Positions 27,568-36,282 of a DNA stretch of 64,000 bases are shown here, in pieces; within the stretch, counting starts at the first letter, position 1, and each line of letters begins with the position of its first letter. The position numbers were made by a program, and so were the translations under genes. The stretch spans positions 3,750,501 through 3,814,500 of the forward strand of contig UGTZ01000001.1 of assembly GCA_900455085.1 (NCBI GenBank). The letters run 5' to 3'. The notes under the pieces are model-generated. The model had not been told where the DNA came from. It ran no database searches and was given only the letters and a program-made list of their open reading frames with translations. This stretch comes from Providencia rettgeri (GTDB lineage: Bacteria; Pseudomonadota; Gammaproteobacteria; Enterobacterales; Enterobacteriaceae).

Positions 27568-27700
27568 TATATATACATTTACTTCACAAAGTATATACAT
27601 TTAAATTTGAAATTTTGTAGGAAGTGTGAAGGTTGGAACTCAAGAGAAGTTATACAACAACAAGTAGCTGTATGTTTCTAGAGAAAAAGTTGTATATACA
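27568..27700 (-). promoter_or_regulatory. Three HutC-type operator sites upstream of hutU
   Basis: Near-palindromic TATATACA sites occur at 27568-27577 (TATATATACA), 27590-27599 (AGTATATACA) and 27691-27700 (TGTATATACA, a perfect palindrome). GntR/HutC repressors commonly bind TGTA...TACA sites of this form. They lie about 195-330 bases before the hutU start and are not repeated elsewhere in the gap that I noticed. The rest of the 27373-27892 interval is AT-rich, and a 60-residue open frame in it is not convincing. Confidence 0.65.
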
Positions 27701-27892
27701 TTTGTTTTTATGCATAGAAACAAGTAAATAGCGAAATTGCGAGTCGCTTCACAGAACGTTGCAACGATGTATAGTGAGAAAACCCATGCCAAACAGCTCA
27801 AAATGGAATACATCAGAAACAAAAACGGGCTACCTGCATCAACAGATAACCCGAGTGGATTATAACCATGACAAAAATTTAATTTTCTAAAT

Positions 27893-28011
27893 CATTCACG
27901 TTGTGGCTAGGCGGCAAAATGAGTATAGCTTGGGGAGCATACACCAGTATGTGACCCAAACAGCCGAGTGAAGCCAACAACGCCACAGCGTGAAGGATGA
28001 CGAAAATTTTA
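27893..28011. repeat. ERIC element (copy 2)
   Basis: Second ERIC-like repeat, opening GTTGTGGCTAGGCGGCAAA and carrying the same central hairpin as the copy at 1185-1302. It lies between hutU and livF and its right end supplies the livF stop codon (28009-28011). Boundaries are approximate. Confidence 0.85.
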
Positions 28012-28710
28012 GCCGCCTAGATAGGCGCTTCGTACTGCCTCATTCGCTAGCAACGCTTTGCCACTATCTTCCAACACAATATGCCCATTTTCCAACACAT
28101 AACCACGGTCTGCGAGTTTCAACGCTTGGTTGGCGTTTTGTTCGACAAGGAAAATCGTCATTCCTTCTTCGCGTAGCTGCTGAATCGTATCAAAAATTTG
28201 CATAATGATAATGGGAGCAAGGCCTAAGGATGGCTCATCAAGTAAGAGTAACTCTGGCTGGCTCATTAAAGCACGGCCTATCGCTAGCATTTGTTGCTCA
28301 CCGCCAGACATCGTTCCTGAACGCTGGCTTCGACGCTCATACAGCCTTGGAAATAGCTTATAAACTCGCTCAATACGTTCTTGGTACTGTTGGCGATCGG
28401 CAAAAAAGCCCCCCATTGCGAGATTTTCTTCCACTGTCATACGAGAAAATACACGCCTCCCTTCGGGTACTAATGCAATGTCTTCACGCATAATTTTCGA
28501 AGTGGGCAATTGGGTGATATCCACGCCTCGGTAGATGACTTGACCTTCCGATGCACGTGGATCGCCACAAAGCGTACTGAGCAAGGTGGTTTTCCCTGCA
28601 CCATTTGCTCCAATTAAGGTCACAATTTCACCTTTTTGGATATTCAAACTAATTTCATGTAGTGCTTGAATTTTTCCATAATGGGTAGAAACTTTTTTAA
28701 ACTCTAGCAT
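28009..28710 (-). CDS. livF: Branched-chain amino acid ABC transporter ATPase
   Basis: One of the two ATPases of the LIV high-affinity leucine/isoleucine/valine importer. The 233 residues show Walker A GANGAGKTT (34-42), signature MSGGEQQ and Walker B LLLLDEP, with the family ending SAYLGG. It is the last gene of livKHMGF, abutting livG. Its stop codon lies in the end of an ERIC repeat. Confidence 0.95.
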   Translation of the reverse strand: MLEFKKVSTHYGKIQALHEISLNIQKGEIVTLIGANGAGKTTLLSTLCGDPRASEGQVIYRGVDITQLPTSKIMREDIALVPEGRRVFSRMTVEENLAMGGFFADRQQYQERIERVYKLFPRLYERRSQRSGTMSGGEQQMLAIGRALMSQPELLLLDEPSLGLAPIIIMQIFDTIQQLREEGMTIFLVEQNANQALKLADRGYVLENGHIVLEDSGKALLANEAVRSAYLGG

Positions 28711-29489
28711 CAGTAAGCTTCCCCCAAATAGGCTTTTATCACATCAGGATGTTGACGGATCTCACTCGGTGTCCCATTCGCTAATGGCGTTCCTTGATTC
28801 ACGACATAAATGCGATCTGAAATTCCCATGACTAATTTCATATCATGTTCAATTAAGAGAATTGAAACATTATGATGAGCTCGTAACTCAGCAATCAAGT
28901 CATCCAAATCATTGGTTTCTTTAGGGTTAAGACCCGCTGCTGGTTCATCTAACATTAATATTTCAGGGCGAGTGACCATACAGCGAGCAATTTCTAACCG
29001 ACGCTGCTGCCCATAGGCTAAATTACCCGCTTGTCGATTGGCAAAGGGGAGTAAATCAACACGCTCAAGCCATTTTACCGCATTATCAAGCGCTTCAGCT
29101 TCTGCCCGACGAAACGCAGGGGTTTTCAATAGCCCAGAAAAAATGCCACTTTTTAAATGTTGATGTTGCGCCACAAGTAAATTTTCAATCACCGTCATTT
29201 CTTTAAATAACCGCACATGCTGAAATGTTCGGATGACGCCAAGGCGAGCAATAGACTGCCCTGTCAGCCCTTCAAGGTGTTTTTCACGATATAAAATCGT
29301 GCCGCTGGTCGGCTTATAAAACCCCGTTAAACAGTTAAAAATGGTGGTTTTACCCGCCCCATTAGGGCCAATCAGTGAAACTATTTCCCCTTGATTAATG
29401 GTTAACTCAACATTGTTGACGGCAAGTAACCCACCAAAACGCATTGTTAAGCCATTAACTTGTAGCAAAGGCGTTGTTATATGGCTCAT
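28710..29489 (-). CDS. livG: Branched-chain amino acid ABC transporter ATPase
   Basis: Second ATPase of the LIV importer, 259 residues. It has Walker A GPNGAGKTT, a signature region LAYGQQRRLEIARC and Walker B ILMLDEPAAGLNP, then the C-terminal EIRQHPDVIKAYLG typical of LivG. It overlaps livM by four bases and touches livF, so the four membrane and ATPase genes are tightly coupled. Confidence 0.95.
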   Translation of the reverse strand: MSHITTPLLQVNGLTMRFGGLLAVNNVELTINQGEIVSLIGPNGAGKTTIFNCLTGFYKPTSGTILYREKHLEGLTGQSIARLGVIRTFQHVRLFKEMTVIENLLVAQHQHLKSGIFSGLLKTPAFRRAEAEALDNAVKWLERVDLLPFANRQAGNLAYGQQRRLEIARCMVTRPEILMLDEPAAGLNPKETNDLDDLIAELRAHHNVSILLIEHDMKLVMGISDRIYVVNQGTPLANGTPSEIRQHPDVIKAYLGEAY

Positions 29490-30757
29490 ACGCCCTCCCC
29501 TTCAGGGACTTTTTTCACCTGCATTTGACGACGTTTCATCGGTAATAGGCCTTGTGGTCGCCAGATCATCATCAGCACCATCAATGCCCCTAATAACAGC
29601 ATGCTGTATTGGTTAAGGTCACGCATCATTTCCCGTGATACGACTAAGATAATTGCGGCTAAAATCACGGAAGTTTGTGAGCCCATTCCCCCTAAAACGA
29701 CGATGGCTAACACAAATGCCGACTCCACAAAGGTAAAAGATTCTGGGCTGATAAAGCCTTGTCGTGCGGCAAATAACGTCCCTGCAAATCCCGCAAAGGC
29801 CGCACTAATAGTAAATGCGGTTAATTTTATTCGAGTTGGGCTTAGCCCTAATGAGCGACAGGCAATTTCATCTTCGCGTAATGCTTCCCATGCACGACCT
29901 AATGGCATACGCAGTAAGCGATTGATAACAAATAAGGTTAAGACTACTAATAACAAGGCGACAAAATACAGGAAAATAATACGGTCACCAGGGCTGTAAT
30001 CTAAGCCAAAAAAGTTATGGAAGGTATCCCAGCCCTCTTTCGCGGTACGGCTAAATTCCAAACCAAAGAAAGTCGGTTTCGGTAATTGACTGATCCCATT
30101 TGGCCCGCCAGTGATTTCGGTATTATTCAGTAATAAAATACGAACAATTTCCCCAAAGCCGAGCGTCACTATTGCAAGATAGTCCCCCCGCAACCTTAGA
30201 ACAGGGAATCCCAATAAAAAACCGGCTAACGCAGCGGTTAACCCTGCAATCGGTAAACTTTCCCAGAAACCAAAACCATAGTAATGATTTAATAAACCAA
30301 AAGTATAAGCACCAATGGCATAAAAGCCGGCATACCCAAGAACCAGTAACCCAGATAACCCAACAACCACATTTAACCCTAAGCCTAACATCACATAAAT
30401 TAATGTCAGGGTGGCAATATCCACGCTTCCGCGAGAAACAATAAACGGCCAAATAATTGCGGCAATAATAATTACAGCTGCAAGAATCTTTTGCTTGGCT
30501 GTCGAACCATCAAAATCAGGGATCGCCCACGCCTTTTTAGGAACTCCTTGCCATACTTTATTTAATGTCGGACGAACCAACTGGTAAACAAAGATGACAA
30601 TAATACCCGCAATGATCCAGTTCCAACGTACAGAATCCCCAACCGTAACAACCAGTTTTGTGCCATCAAGAGCGAGCTGCAACCCCATCATGAACAGAGC
30701 CAATACGAAAAAAGTCACTGAAGCCACAATGGCATTAATCCAATTTTCTTTTCTCAT
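29486..30757 (-). CDS. livM: Branched-chain amino acid ABC transporter permease
   Basis: Inner-membrane permease of the LIV importer, 423 residues. It has an N-terminal extension of extra helices, as in enteric LivM, followed by the permease core (GLGLNVVVGLSGLLVLGYAGFY and the cytoplasmic coupling loop LREDEIACRSLGLSPTRIK). The start overlaps the end of livH by four bases. Confidence 0.95.
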   Translation of the reverse strand: MRKENWINAIVASVTFFVLALFMMGLQLALDGTKLVVTVGDSVRWNWIIAGIIVIFVYQLVRPTLNKVWQGVPKKAWAIPDFDGSTAKQKILAAVIIIAAIIWPFIVSRGSVDIATLTLIYVMLGLGLNVVVGLSGLLVLGYAGFYAIGAYTFGLLNHYYGFGFWESLPIAGLTAALAGFLLGFPVLRLRGDYLAIVTLGFGEIVRILLLNNTEITGGPNGISQLPKPTFFGLEFSRTAKEGWDTFHNFFGLDYSPGDRIIFLYFVALLLVVLTLFVINRLLRMPLGRAWEALREDEIACRSLGLSPTRIKLTAFTISAAFAGFAGTLFAARQGFISPESFTFVESAFVLAIVVLGGMGSQTSVILAAIILVVSREMMRDLNQYSMLLLGALMVLMMIWRPQGLLPMKRRQMQVKKVPEGEGV

Positions 30758-31680
30758 ACTTTTTCGACCTCCGGGCGTCCCAGAATGCCGGTTGGCATGA
30801 TTAATAGCACACCAATCAATAAACCAAATGACACAACATCTTTATATTCAGTGCTTAAATATGCAGAAGTCATTGCTTCTGCCACACCTAAAATCAAACC
30901 ACCTAACATCGCGCCAGGAATACTCCCTATTCCTCCTAACACTGCTGCGGTAAATGCTTTCATTCCAGCCATAAAGCCAATATAGGGGTTAATCACACCA
31001 TAAAATTGCCCCAATAGCACACCCGCTACGGCCGCCATTGCAGCACCGATAACGAAAGTTAATGAAATAACGCGATCAGTATTAATGCCTAATAAGCTGG
31101 CCATTTTAAGATCTTCTGCGCAGGCTCGGCAGGCTCTGCCCATTTTTGAATAGCGAATAAATAGCGTCAAAGCTAACATCGCAAGCACGGTAACCCCCCA
31201 GATGGTCAATTGCATCTTAGTCACCGTGGCTTCAAAACCATCGCTTTCACCGAGAACCCATTGTCCTGTAATCAAACTGGGTAGTGCTAAATCACGCGAA
31301 CCTTGTGACAAACTGACATAGTTTTGCAGGAAAATAGACATTCCGATCGCAGAGATCAAAGCAATCAATCGCTTAGAATGACGGACCGGCCGATAAGCAA
31401 CCCGTTCAATACTCCAACCATAGGCACTAGAGACCACAATTGCCGCAATGAAGGCCGCAGCAACAAGGATCCAACCGATATCAATCCCAAGCATCATTAA
31501 GCCTGCGATCACAATAAAAGAGACATAGCTACCAATCATGTACACTTCACCGTGGGCGAAGTTAATCATCCCAATGATGCCATACACCATCGTATAGCCG
31601 ATAGCTATCAGTGCATAAGTGCTACCGAGGGTTAAACCATTCAGAAGTTGCTGAATAAAATACAGAATTTGATCTGACAT
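30754..31680 (-). CDS. livH: Branched-chain amino acid ABC transporter permease
   Basis: Partner permease of LivM, 308 residues, very close to E. coli LivH from MSDQILYFIQQ to ILGRPEVEKV. The coupling loop RACAEDLKMASLLGINTDR is clear. The ATG at 31680 is chosen by family match; the frame continues to 31734 without homology. A hairpin separates it from the binding-protein gene. Confidence 0.95.
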   Translation of the reverse strand: MSDQILYFIQQLLNGLTLGSTYALIAIGYTMVYGIIGMINFAHGEVYMIGSYVSFIVIAGLMMLGIDIGWILVAAAFIAAIVVSSAYGWSIERVAYRPVRHSKRLIALISAIGMSIFLQNYVSLSQGSRDLALPSLITGQWVLGESDGFEATVTKMQLTIWGVTVLAMLALTLFIRYSKMGRACRACAEDLKMASLLGINTDRVISLTFVIGAAMAAVAGVLLGQFYGVINPYIGFMAGMKAFTAAVLGGIGSIPGAMLGGLILGVAEAMTSAYLSTEYKDVVSFGLLIGVLLIMPTGILGRPEVEKV

Positions 31681-31722
31681 AAGACTATCCTTTCGAACTA
31701 CTTGTCCTCTATAGAGAACAGA

Positions 31723-31752
31723 AGCCGGAAGCAAGTGACTTACTTCCGGTTC
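31723..31752 (-). promoter_or_regulatory. Hairpin between livK and livH
   Basis: An 11-bp stem (CCGGAAGTAAG with CTTGCTTCCGG, one G-T wobble) and a three-base loop lie between the binding-protein stop and livH. No T-run follows. Such an intercistronic stem normally protects the upstream mRNA, keeping the binding protein more abundant than the permeases. Confidence 0.65.
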
Positions 31753-31782
31753 TTATTCACTATGCTGGAACACTGCTGAGTA

Positions 31783-32892
31783 CTATTTTACAGAGGTGGA
31801 AGTCCCATCTTTGTGCCACTCAAATACACCAAACTCAAACCCTTTCAGGTCACCGTTTGGCTGCCAGCTTAATGTTCCCATGACAGTTTCGACCGGATTT
31901 GCTTTCAGGTCTTTCACTAAATCTTCAGGCTCAATACTGCCAGTACGCTCCATTGCCGTCGTTAAACCTTGGATAGCAGCATAAGTTGTCCAAACAAATG
32001 GCCCTGTTGGGTCTTCTTTCTTCGCTTTGATGGCATCAACAATTGGTTGGTTAGTCGCAACTTGGTCGTAACGTTTTGGTAAAGTTACCAACATGCCCTC
32101 AGAGGCATCACCTGCAATATTTGATAATGAAGAGTTACCGACGCCTTCAGGCCCCATAAAGCGAATATTCAAGCCAGCTTGCTTCGCTTGGCGTAAAATT
32201 TGCCCCATCTCTGGGTAATATCCCCCAAAGTAAACAAAATCAACATTCTCTTTCTTCAATTTTGCCACTAAAGCGGAAAAGTCTTTGTCACCCGCCGTTA
32301 CCCCTTCAAACATCACTTCTTTAACGCCAGCTTTATTGAGGCTTTCACGTACAGAACGGGCTAAACCTTCCCCATATTGTTGTTTGTCATGCACAACAGC
32401 AATACGAGTTGGTTTGATATCTTCCATAATAAACTTAGCTGCAGTGGGTCCTTGGTCCGAATCCAAACCGGTTGTACGCAGAACCATTTGATAACCACGT
32501 GTAGTTAAATCCGCATTAGTTGCAGCTGGGGTGATCATAATGACACCTTCATCCTCATAAATATCGGATGCCGGCTGTGTTGAAGAGGAACATAAATGCC
32601 CAATAACATGGCGTATACCATCGTTAATCACTTTATTTGCCACCGCAACCGCTTGTTTCGGGTCACAGGCATCGTCATATTCTACTGCCACTAATGTGTT
32701 TCCATTAATGCCACCTTTAGCATTAATATCTGCGATCGCTTGGCGTGCCCCTGTAAATTCCATATCACCATATTGAGCTACAGGCCCTGACATCGCGCCA
32801 ACAACCGCTATTTTAATTTCCTTTGCCCATCCTGCTGAACTGAATGCCATCGCAATACAGCCCGCTAATAATGCTTTATTCATATTCTTCAT
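31783..32892 (-). CDS. livK: Branched-chain amino acid binding protein
   Basis: Periplasmic receptor of the LIV importer. The 369 residues comprise a signal peptide (hydrophobic core about 7-20, cleavage near GWA-KE at 23) and a type I periplasmic binding fold starting IKIAVVGAMSGPVAQYGD. The paired cysteines in DDACDP and GHLCSSST form the family's disulfide. The ATG at 32892 (MKNMNKALL) follows a GGGGA ribosome site. The frame runs on to 32982 without signal-peptide logic. LivJ and LivK are near-identical paralogues, so the letter is uncertain; position before livH favours livK. Confidence 0.92.
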   Translation of the reverse strand: MKNMNKALLAGCIAMAFSSAGWAKEIKIAVVGAMSGPVAQYGDMEFTGARQAIADINAKGGINGNTLVAVEYDDACDPKQAVAVANKVINDGIRHVIGHLCSSSTQPASDIYEDEGVIMITPAATNADLTTRGYQMVLRTTGLDSDQGPTAAKFIMEDIKPTRIAVVHDKQQYGEGLARSVRESLNKAGVKEVMFEGVTAGDKDFSALVAKLKKENVDFVYFGGYYPEMGQILRQAKQAGLNIRFMGPEGVGNSSLSNIAGDASEGMLVTLPKRYDQVATNQPIVDAIKAKKEDPTGPFVWTTYAAIQGLTTAMERTGSIEPEDLVKDLKANPVETVMGTLSWQPNGDLKGFEFGVFEWHKDGTSTSVK

Positions 32893-33271
32893 TTTATCGT
32901 CCCCGTCTTCGTGGTTCTGAGTGTTTGTGTTTGATTTGTAGTAGATTATTATAGTTGACAGGTACAATGCCTGAGATTTCAAAATACAGCGAATAAGGCT
33001 ATATATTTCATAACATTAAACAAGATAATTATGCTAAATAGCAAATGTATATGGCAGGTTTTTACATTAGAAGCAGAATAAAAAACTGATGTGTTAAAGT
33101 AGGTTTTTTGTAAATACTAGTGTTATATTCGGGTTAAATTTAAATTAATCCGAGTGAAATTCGGAAAATTCAGTATCACCAAATTTTTCTCTCTAAAATC
33201 AAAAAATCGGTTGTAGATCACTCTGGCAGGATGAGTGACTGCAACTCTTACAGGGAAACAAACAAAATATC
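32893..33271. other. Divergent promoter region livK / panM
   Basis: A 379-base AT-rich gap between two divergent genes. It must hold both promoters. I see no strong operator match, terminator or small gene in it, though Lrp control of liv genes would be expected from E. coli. Confidence 0.5.
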
Positions 33272-33676
33272 ATGAGACTCACTATTATCCCGCTGGTCAA
33301 TCCTACTGAGCAACAATATCTGGACTTACATAAAATCTGGCCTGACCAGAGCCCTTTTGAGCTAGCCAAAATGTGCAAAGCAGGTGACCTATTCTATGCC
33401 GCCCGTTTTAATGAACGCCTTCTTGGAGCTGCAAAAATTACGGTGGATCATAACACTGCCACTTTGCAGGATTTTTGCGTACGAGAGGTCACTCGCCGAC
33501 GCGGTGTTGGCTCATATTTATTAGAAGAAATTTGCCAAGCTATTCCTGACATTACACTATGGAAATTTGATATTAGCGGGGTAGCCCTACAAGAAAAAGA
33601 AGCGGTGCGGCTATTCTTGGCTGCTAATGGCTTCAATACCACTACACAACCTGATATATGGGAAAAAACAGCATGA
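33272..33676 (+). CDS. panM: PanD maturation factor, GNAT fold
   Basis: Acetyl-CoA-sensing GNAT-fold protein that triggers self-cleavage of aspartate decarboxylase PanD, the source of beta-alanine for pantothenate. The 134 residues match E. coli YhhK/PanZ, with the acetyl-CoA loop RRRGVGSYLLEEICQ. It sits beside liv genes as in E. coli. Its stop overlaps the start of the next gene (ATGA). Confidence 0.9.
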   Translation: MRLTIIPLVNPTEQQYLDLHKIWPDQSPFELAKMCKAGDLFYAARFNERLLGAAKITVDHNTATLQDFCVREVTRRRGVGSYLLEEICQAIPDITLWKFDISGVALQEKEAVRLFLAANGFNTTTQPDIWEKTA

Positions 33677-34059
33677 AGTTAAATAAAATTCATCATGTTG
33701 CTATTATCGCATCCAATTTTGAGGTTAGTAAGGACTTTTATTGCCGTATTTTGGGTTTGAATCTACTTGAAGAACATTACCGCCCAGCAAATAATTCATG
33801 GAAAGCGGACTTAGCCTTTGGTGAACATTACCAAATTGAATTATTCAGTTTTGTTAATCCACCAGCGAGGCTGAGTTATCCCGAAGCCACAGGGCTGCGT
33901 CATTTAGCCTTCAGTGTTGATGATTTAAATAAATGGGTCACTTATTTAACTGAGCAAGGTGTGACTTGTGAGGCCATACGCATCGACCCCTATACCCAAA
34001 AGCGTTTTACATTTTTCACAGATCCCGATGGCTTACCGCTAGAGTTATACGGTGATTAA
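33673..34059 (+). CDS. gloA2: VOC-family protein, YaeR/GloA2-like
   Basis: Small metal-binding vicinal-oxygen-chelate protein of 128 residues, similar to E. coli YaeR. Probable metal ligands lie in IHHVAII, IELFSF, GLRHLAFSV and LPLELYGD. The function is not settled; the family relates to glyoxalase I. The ATG at 33673 overlaps the panM stop and gives MKLNKIHHVAII. A five-residue longer form is possible but unlike the family. E. coli yaeR is located elsewhere, so the pairing with panM is a local arrangement. Confidence 0.85.
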   Translation: MKLNKIHHVAIIASNFEVSKDFYCRILGLNLLEEHYRPANNSWKADLAFGEHYQIELFSFVNPPARLSYPEATGLRHLAFSVDDLNKWVTYLTEQGVTCEAIRIDPYTQKRFTFFTDPDGLPLELYGD

Positions 34060-34090
34060 TTGAACAATAAAAAATGTAAAAGTAGAAATG

Positions 34091-34137
34091 ATTATCTGCA
34101 TTTATCCACCTCTTAACGGGTAATAAATGCAGATAAT
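34091..34137. terminator. Convergent hairpin, gloA2 / rpoH
   Basis: A 15-bp perfect stem (ATTATCTGCATTTAT with ATAAATGCAGATAAT) and 17-base loop lie between two converging genes. Rightward it is followed by TTTAGTG, a short T-run. It probably ends transcription from both sides. Confidence 0.7.
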
Positions 34138-34168
34138 TTTAGTGAACAACGAATTGGCCAGTCATAAA

Positions 34169-35047
34169 TTACATTTCGCTATCTTCGTCTTCTTCCATCG
34201 CCAAACGTAACTTCTTCATTGCGTTCTTTTCAAGCTGACGAACACGCTCTGCAGAAACACCGTATTTATCAGCGAGTTCTTGCAACGTCGTTTTGTTGTC
34301 ATCATCTAACCAACGAGCTCGGATGATATCCTGACTGCGCTCGTCCAAAGAATCCAACGCATCAGCTAAGCGGTCAGTTGCATGGCTTTCCCAATTATCA
34401 TCTTCAATTGAGCCAGCAAAGTCTGATGCTTTGTCTTGTAAGTATAAGACTGGGGCTACAGGGCCACCAAAATCACTGCTGTCATCGTCATCTGACATAT
34501 CAAATGCCATGTCTTGTGCAGCCATACGTGATTCCATTTCACGCACATCTTTAGTACTTACCCCTAACTCTTGGGCAACCATATCAACTTCATCCTGGTT
34601 AAACCAACCAAGACGTTTTTTATTCTTTCTTAAGTTAAAGAATAGCTTACGTTGCGATTTTGTTGTCGCGACTTTGACAATACGCCAGTTACGTAAAACG
34701 TATTCATGAATTTCAGCTTTGATCCAGTGAACCGCAAAAGAAACAAGACGAACACCAACCTCAGGATTGAAACGACGCACAGCTTTCATCAGGCCGATAT
34801 TACCTTCCTGAATTAAGTCAGCTTGTGGTAAACCATACCCTGCATAACTACGAGCAACATGAATAACAAAGCGCAAGTGCGATAAGATCAGTTGCTTTGC
34901 AGCATCCAGATCACCATGGTAATGCAGCCGTTCAGCAAGTTCCTTTTCTTCCTCAGCGGTGAGCATCGGGTAAGCATTAGCAGCCCGAACATAGGCTTCA
35001 ATACTTCCTTGTGGAACAAGAGCTAATGATTGCATGTCTTTGGTCAT
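34169..35047 (-). CDS. rpoH: Heat-shock sigma factor sigma-32
   Basis: Alternative sigma factor that directs heat-shock genes. The 292 residues hold region 2 (GLPQADLIQEGNIGLMKAVRRF, HWIKAEIHEYVLRNWRIVKVAT), the RpoH-box QRKLFFNLRKNKKRLGW and region 4 (LQELADKYGVSAERVRQLEKNAMKKLR). The tail DEDSEM is a few residues longer than in E. coli. It lies after ftsX as in all enterics, with its own promoter region in the 257-base gap. Confidence 0.97.
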   Translation of the reverse strand: MTKDMQSLALVPQGSIEAYVRAANAYPMLTAEEEKELAERLHYHGDLDAAKQLILSHLRFVIHVARSYAGYGLPQADLIQEGNIGLMKAVRRFNPEVGVRLVSFAVHWIKAEIHEYVLRNWRIVKVATTKSQRKLFFNLRKNKKRLGWFNQDEVDMVAQELGVSTKDVREMESRMAAQDMAFDMSDDDDSSDFGGPVAPVLYLQDKASDFAGSIEDDNWESHATDRLADALDSLDERSQDIIRARWLDDDNKTTLQELADKYGVSAERVRQLEKNAMKKLRLAMEEDEDSEM

Positions 35048-35244
35048 TCAGATCCTCAATAAAATAATAGGAAACAGATTAGTTTGTATTGATAACCGCA
35101 TTGGTTAGCCATGAGGTAAACATTTTTAGTCTACCAGTTTAACCGCGTTAAATAAATTATATACAAAATTTGTTAACAGTAGGTCAATGTAGGACAAAAC
35201 AATTCAGACTAAGTTCATTTTTAACGAAAATTTGCAATAGAATC

Positions 35245-35278
35245 AAAGAGTCATGATATAATCAAACCATGACTCTTT
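35245..35278. repeat. Inverted repeat between ftsX and rpoH
   Basis: An 11-bp stem, AAAGAGTCATG with CATGACTCTTT, has a 12-base loop. It lacks a clear T-run on either strand. It lies 27 bases past the ftsX stop and before the rpoH promoters, so it may attenuate read-through. Confidence 0.6.
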
Positions 35279-35304
35279 AATAAAAATGATGAAAAAACAA
35301 CATA

Positions 35305-36282
35305 TTACTCAGGTGTAAAGTGTCGTAAATGTTGAAGTGTTGCCAACCATGCCGCTATCCAACCAACCATAGCGGATAACAGTAGAATCAATAAAGACTC
35401 TTCCCATAACAATCCTTCAATCTGAAATTGCGTACCAAATACACTGGCTACTTTTGCCACACCGTCAGCTAACTGCCAAACAAGTAGAAAGGTCATAATT
35501 AGGGAAATAATGGCACCTAATGCACCCAATACAAGGCCACCATTTAAAAATGGCCTCATGATAAACCCATCAGTAGCACCAATTAACTTCATCACATTAA
35601 TCGTATCGCGGCGAGCAAAAATATTGAGCCGTACGCTATTACCTATCACAAGGAATAGTGACACAATCATTAAAACCCCAATGACAGAAGCGACTTTCCC
35701 AACCAAACCCGTTAGTGCAGCTAACCGCGCAAACCAGCTATCATCCATGCGAACTTCTTCAATGCCATCGACTTGGCTGACTCTATCACGCAGTGTTATT
35801 AATACATTAGAACCTTCAAAATCAATTTTAGGCGTAATTATTGCGACTGCAGGCAGTGGGTTTTCCTCTAGCATATCGAGTGCAGTACTAAAACCGGACC
35901 AACTGCGAAACTCACTCATGGCTTGGTCACGTGAAAGGTAATTCACATGGTCAACCCCATCAAGAGCCTGCAGTTGTGTTACTACATTTTGCCCGCCTTG
36001 TTCATCAAGGGATTTATCCAGATAAACAGTGAGTTGTGGTGTTGGATACCATTGCTCCGCGGCTTGCGAAACGTTTTTCCACACAATATAACAAAGGCTC
36101 GGTAATGTGAGTGAAATCGCAATAACCATGATAGTCAAAAAGGTGGCCAAAGGCTGTCTTAGCATGTCAGCGAGCGCATTCAACCACGAGTAACGCCACT
36201 GCTCTTTCCAACCGCCTTTTAATGCTTTACTTTTCGATTGCTTGGCTCGTTCCGGCTTGCTTTTACGGACATTCTTAGCCAT
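35305..36282 (-). CDS. ftsX: Cell division protein FtsX
   Basis: Membrane half of the FtsEX complex, which senses the divisome and activates septal amidases through EnvC. The 325 residues comprise a basic cytoplasmic start, four membrane helices (about 50-75 and three near the C-terminus) and a large periplasmic loop between the first two. LRHFTPE ends the protein as in E. coli. The ATG at 36282 (MAKNVRK) overlaps the ftsE stop and follows a GGAGGT ribosome site. The frame to 36309 lies inside ftsE. Confidence 0.95.
   Translation of the reverse strand: MAKNVRKSKPERAKQSKSKALKGGWKEQWRYSWLNALADMLRQPLATFLTIMVIAISLTLPSLCYIVWKNVSQAAEQWYPTPQLTVYLDKSLDEQGGQNVVTQLQALDGVDHVNYLSRDQAMSEFRSWSGFSTALDMLEENPLPAVAIITPKIDFEGSNVLITLRDRVSQVDGIEEVRMDDSWFARLAALTGLVGKVASVIGVLMIVSLFLVIGNSVRLNIFARRDTINVMKLIGATDGFIMRPFLNGGLVLGALGAIISLIMTFLLVWQLADGVAKVASVFGTQFQIEGLLWEESLLILLLSAMVGWIAAWLATLQHLRHFTPE

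Noticed and set aside
27640..27822. A 60-residue leftward open frame in the hutU upstream gap
   Set aside because: No ribosome site, membrane-like composition from AT-rich DNA, and it spans the HutC-like operator at 27691-27700.
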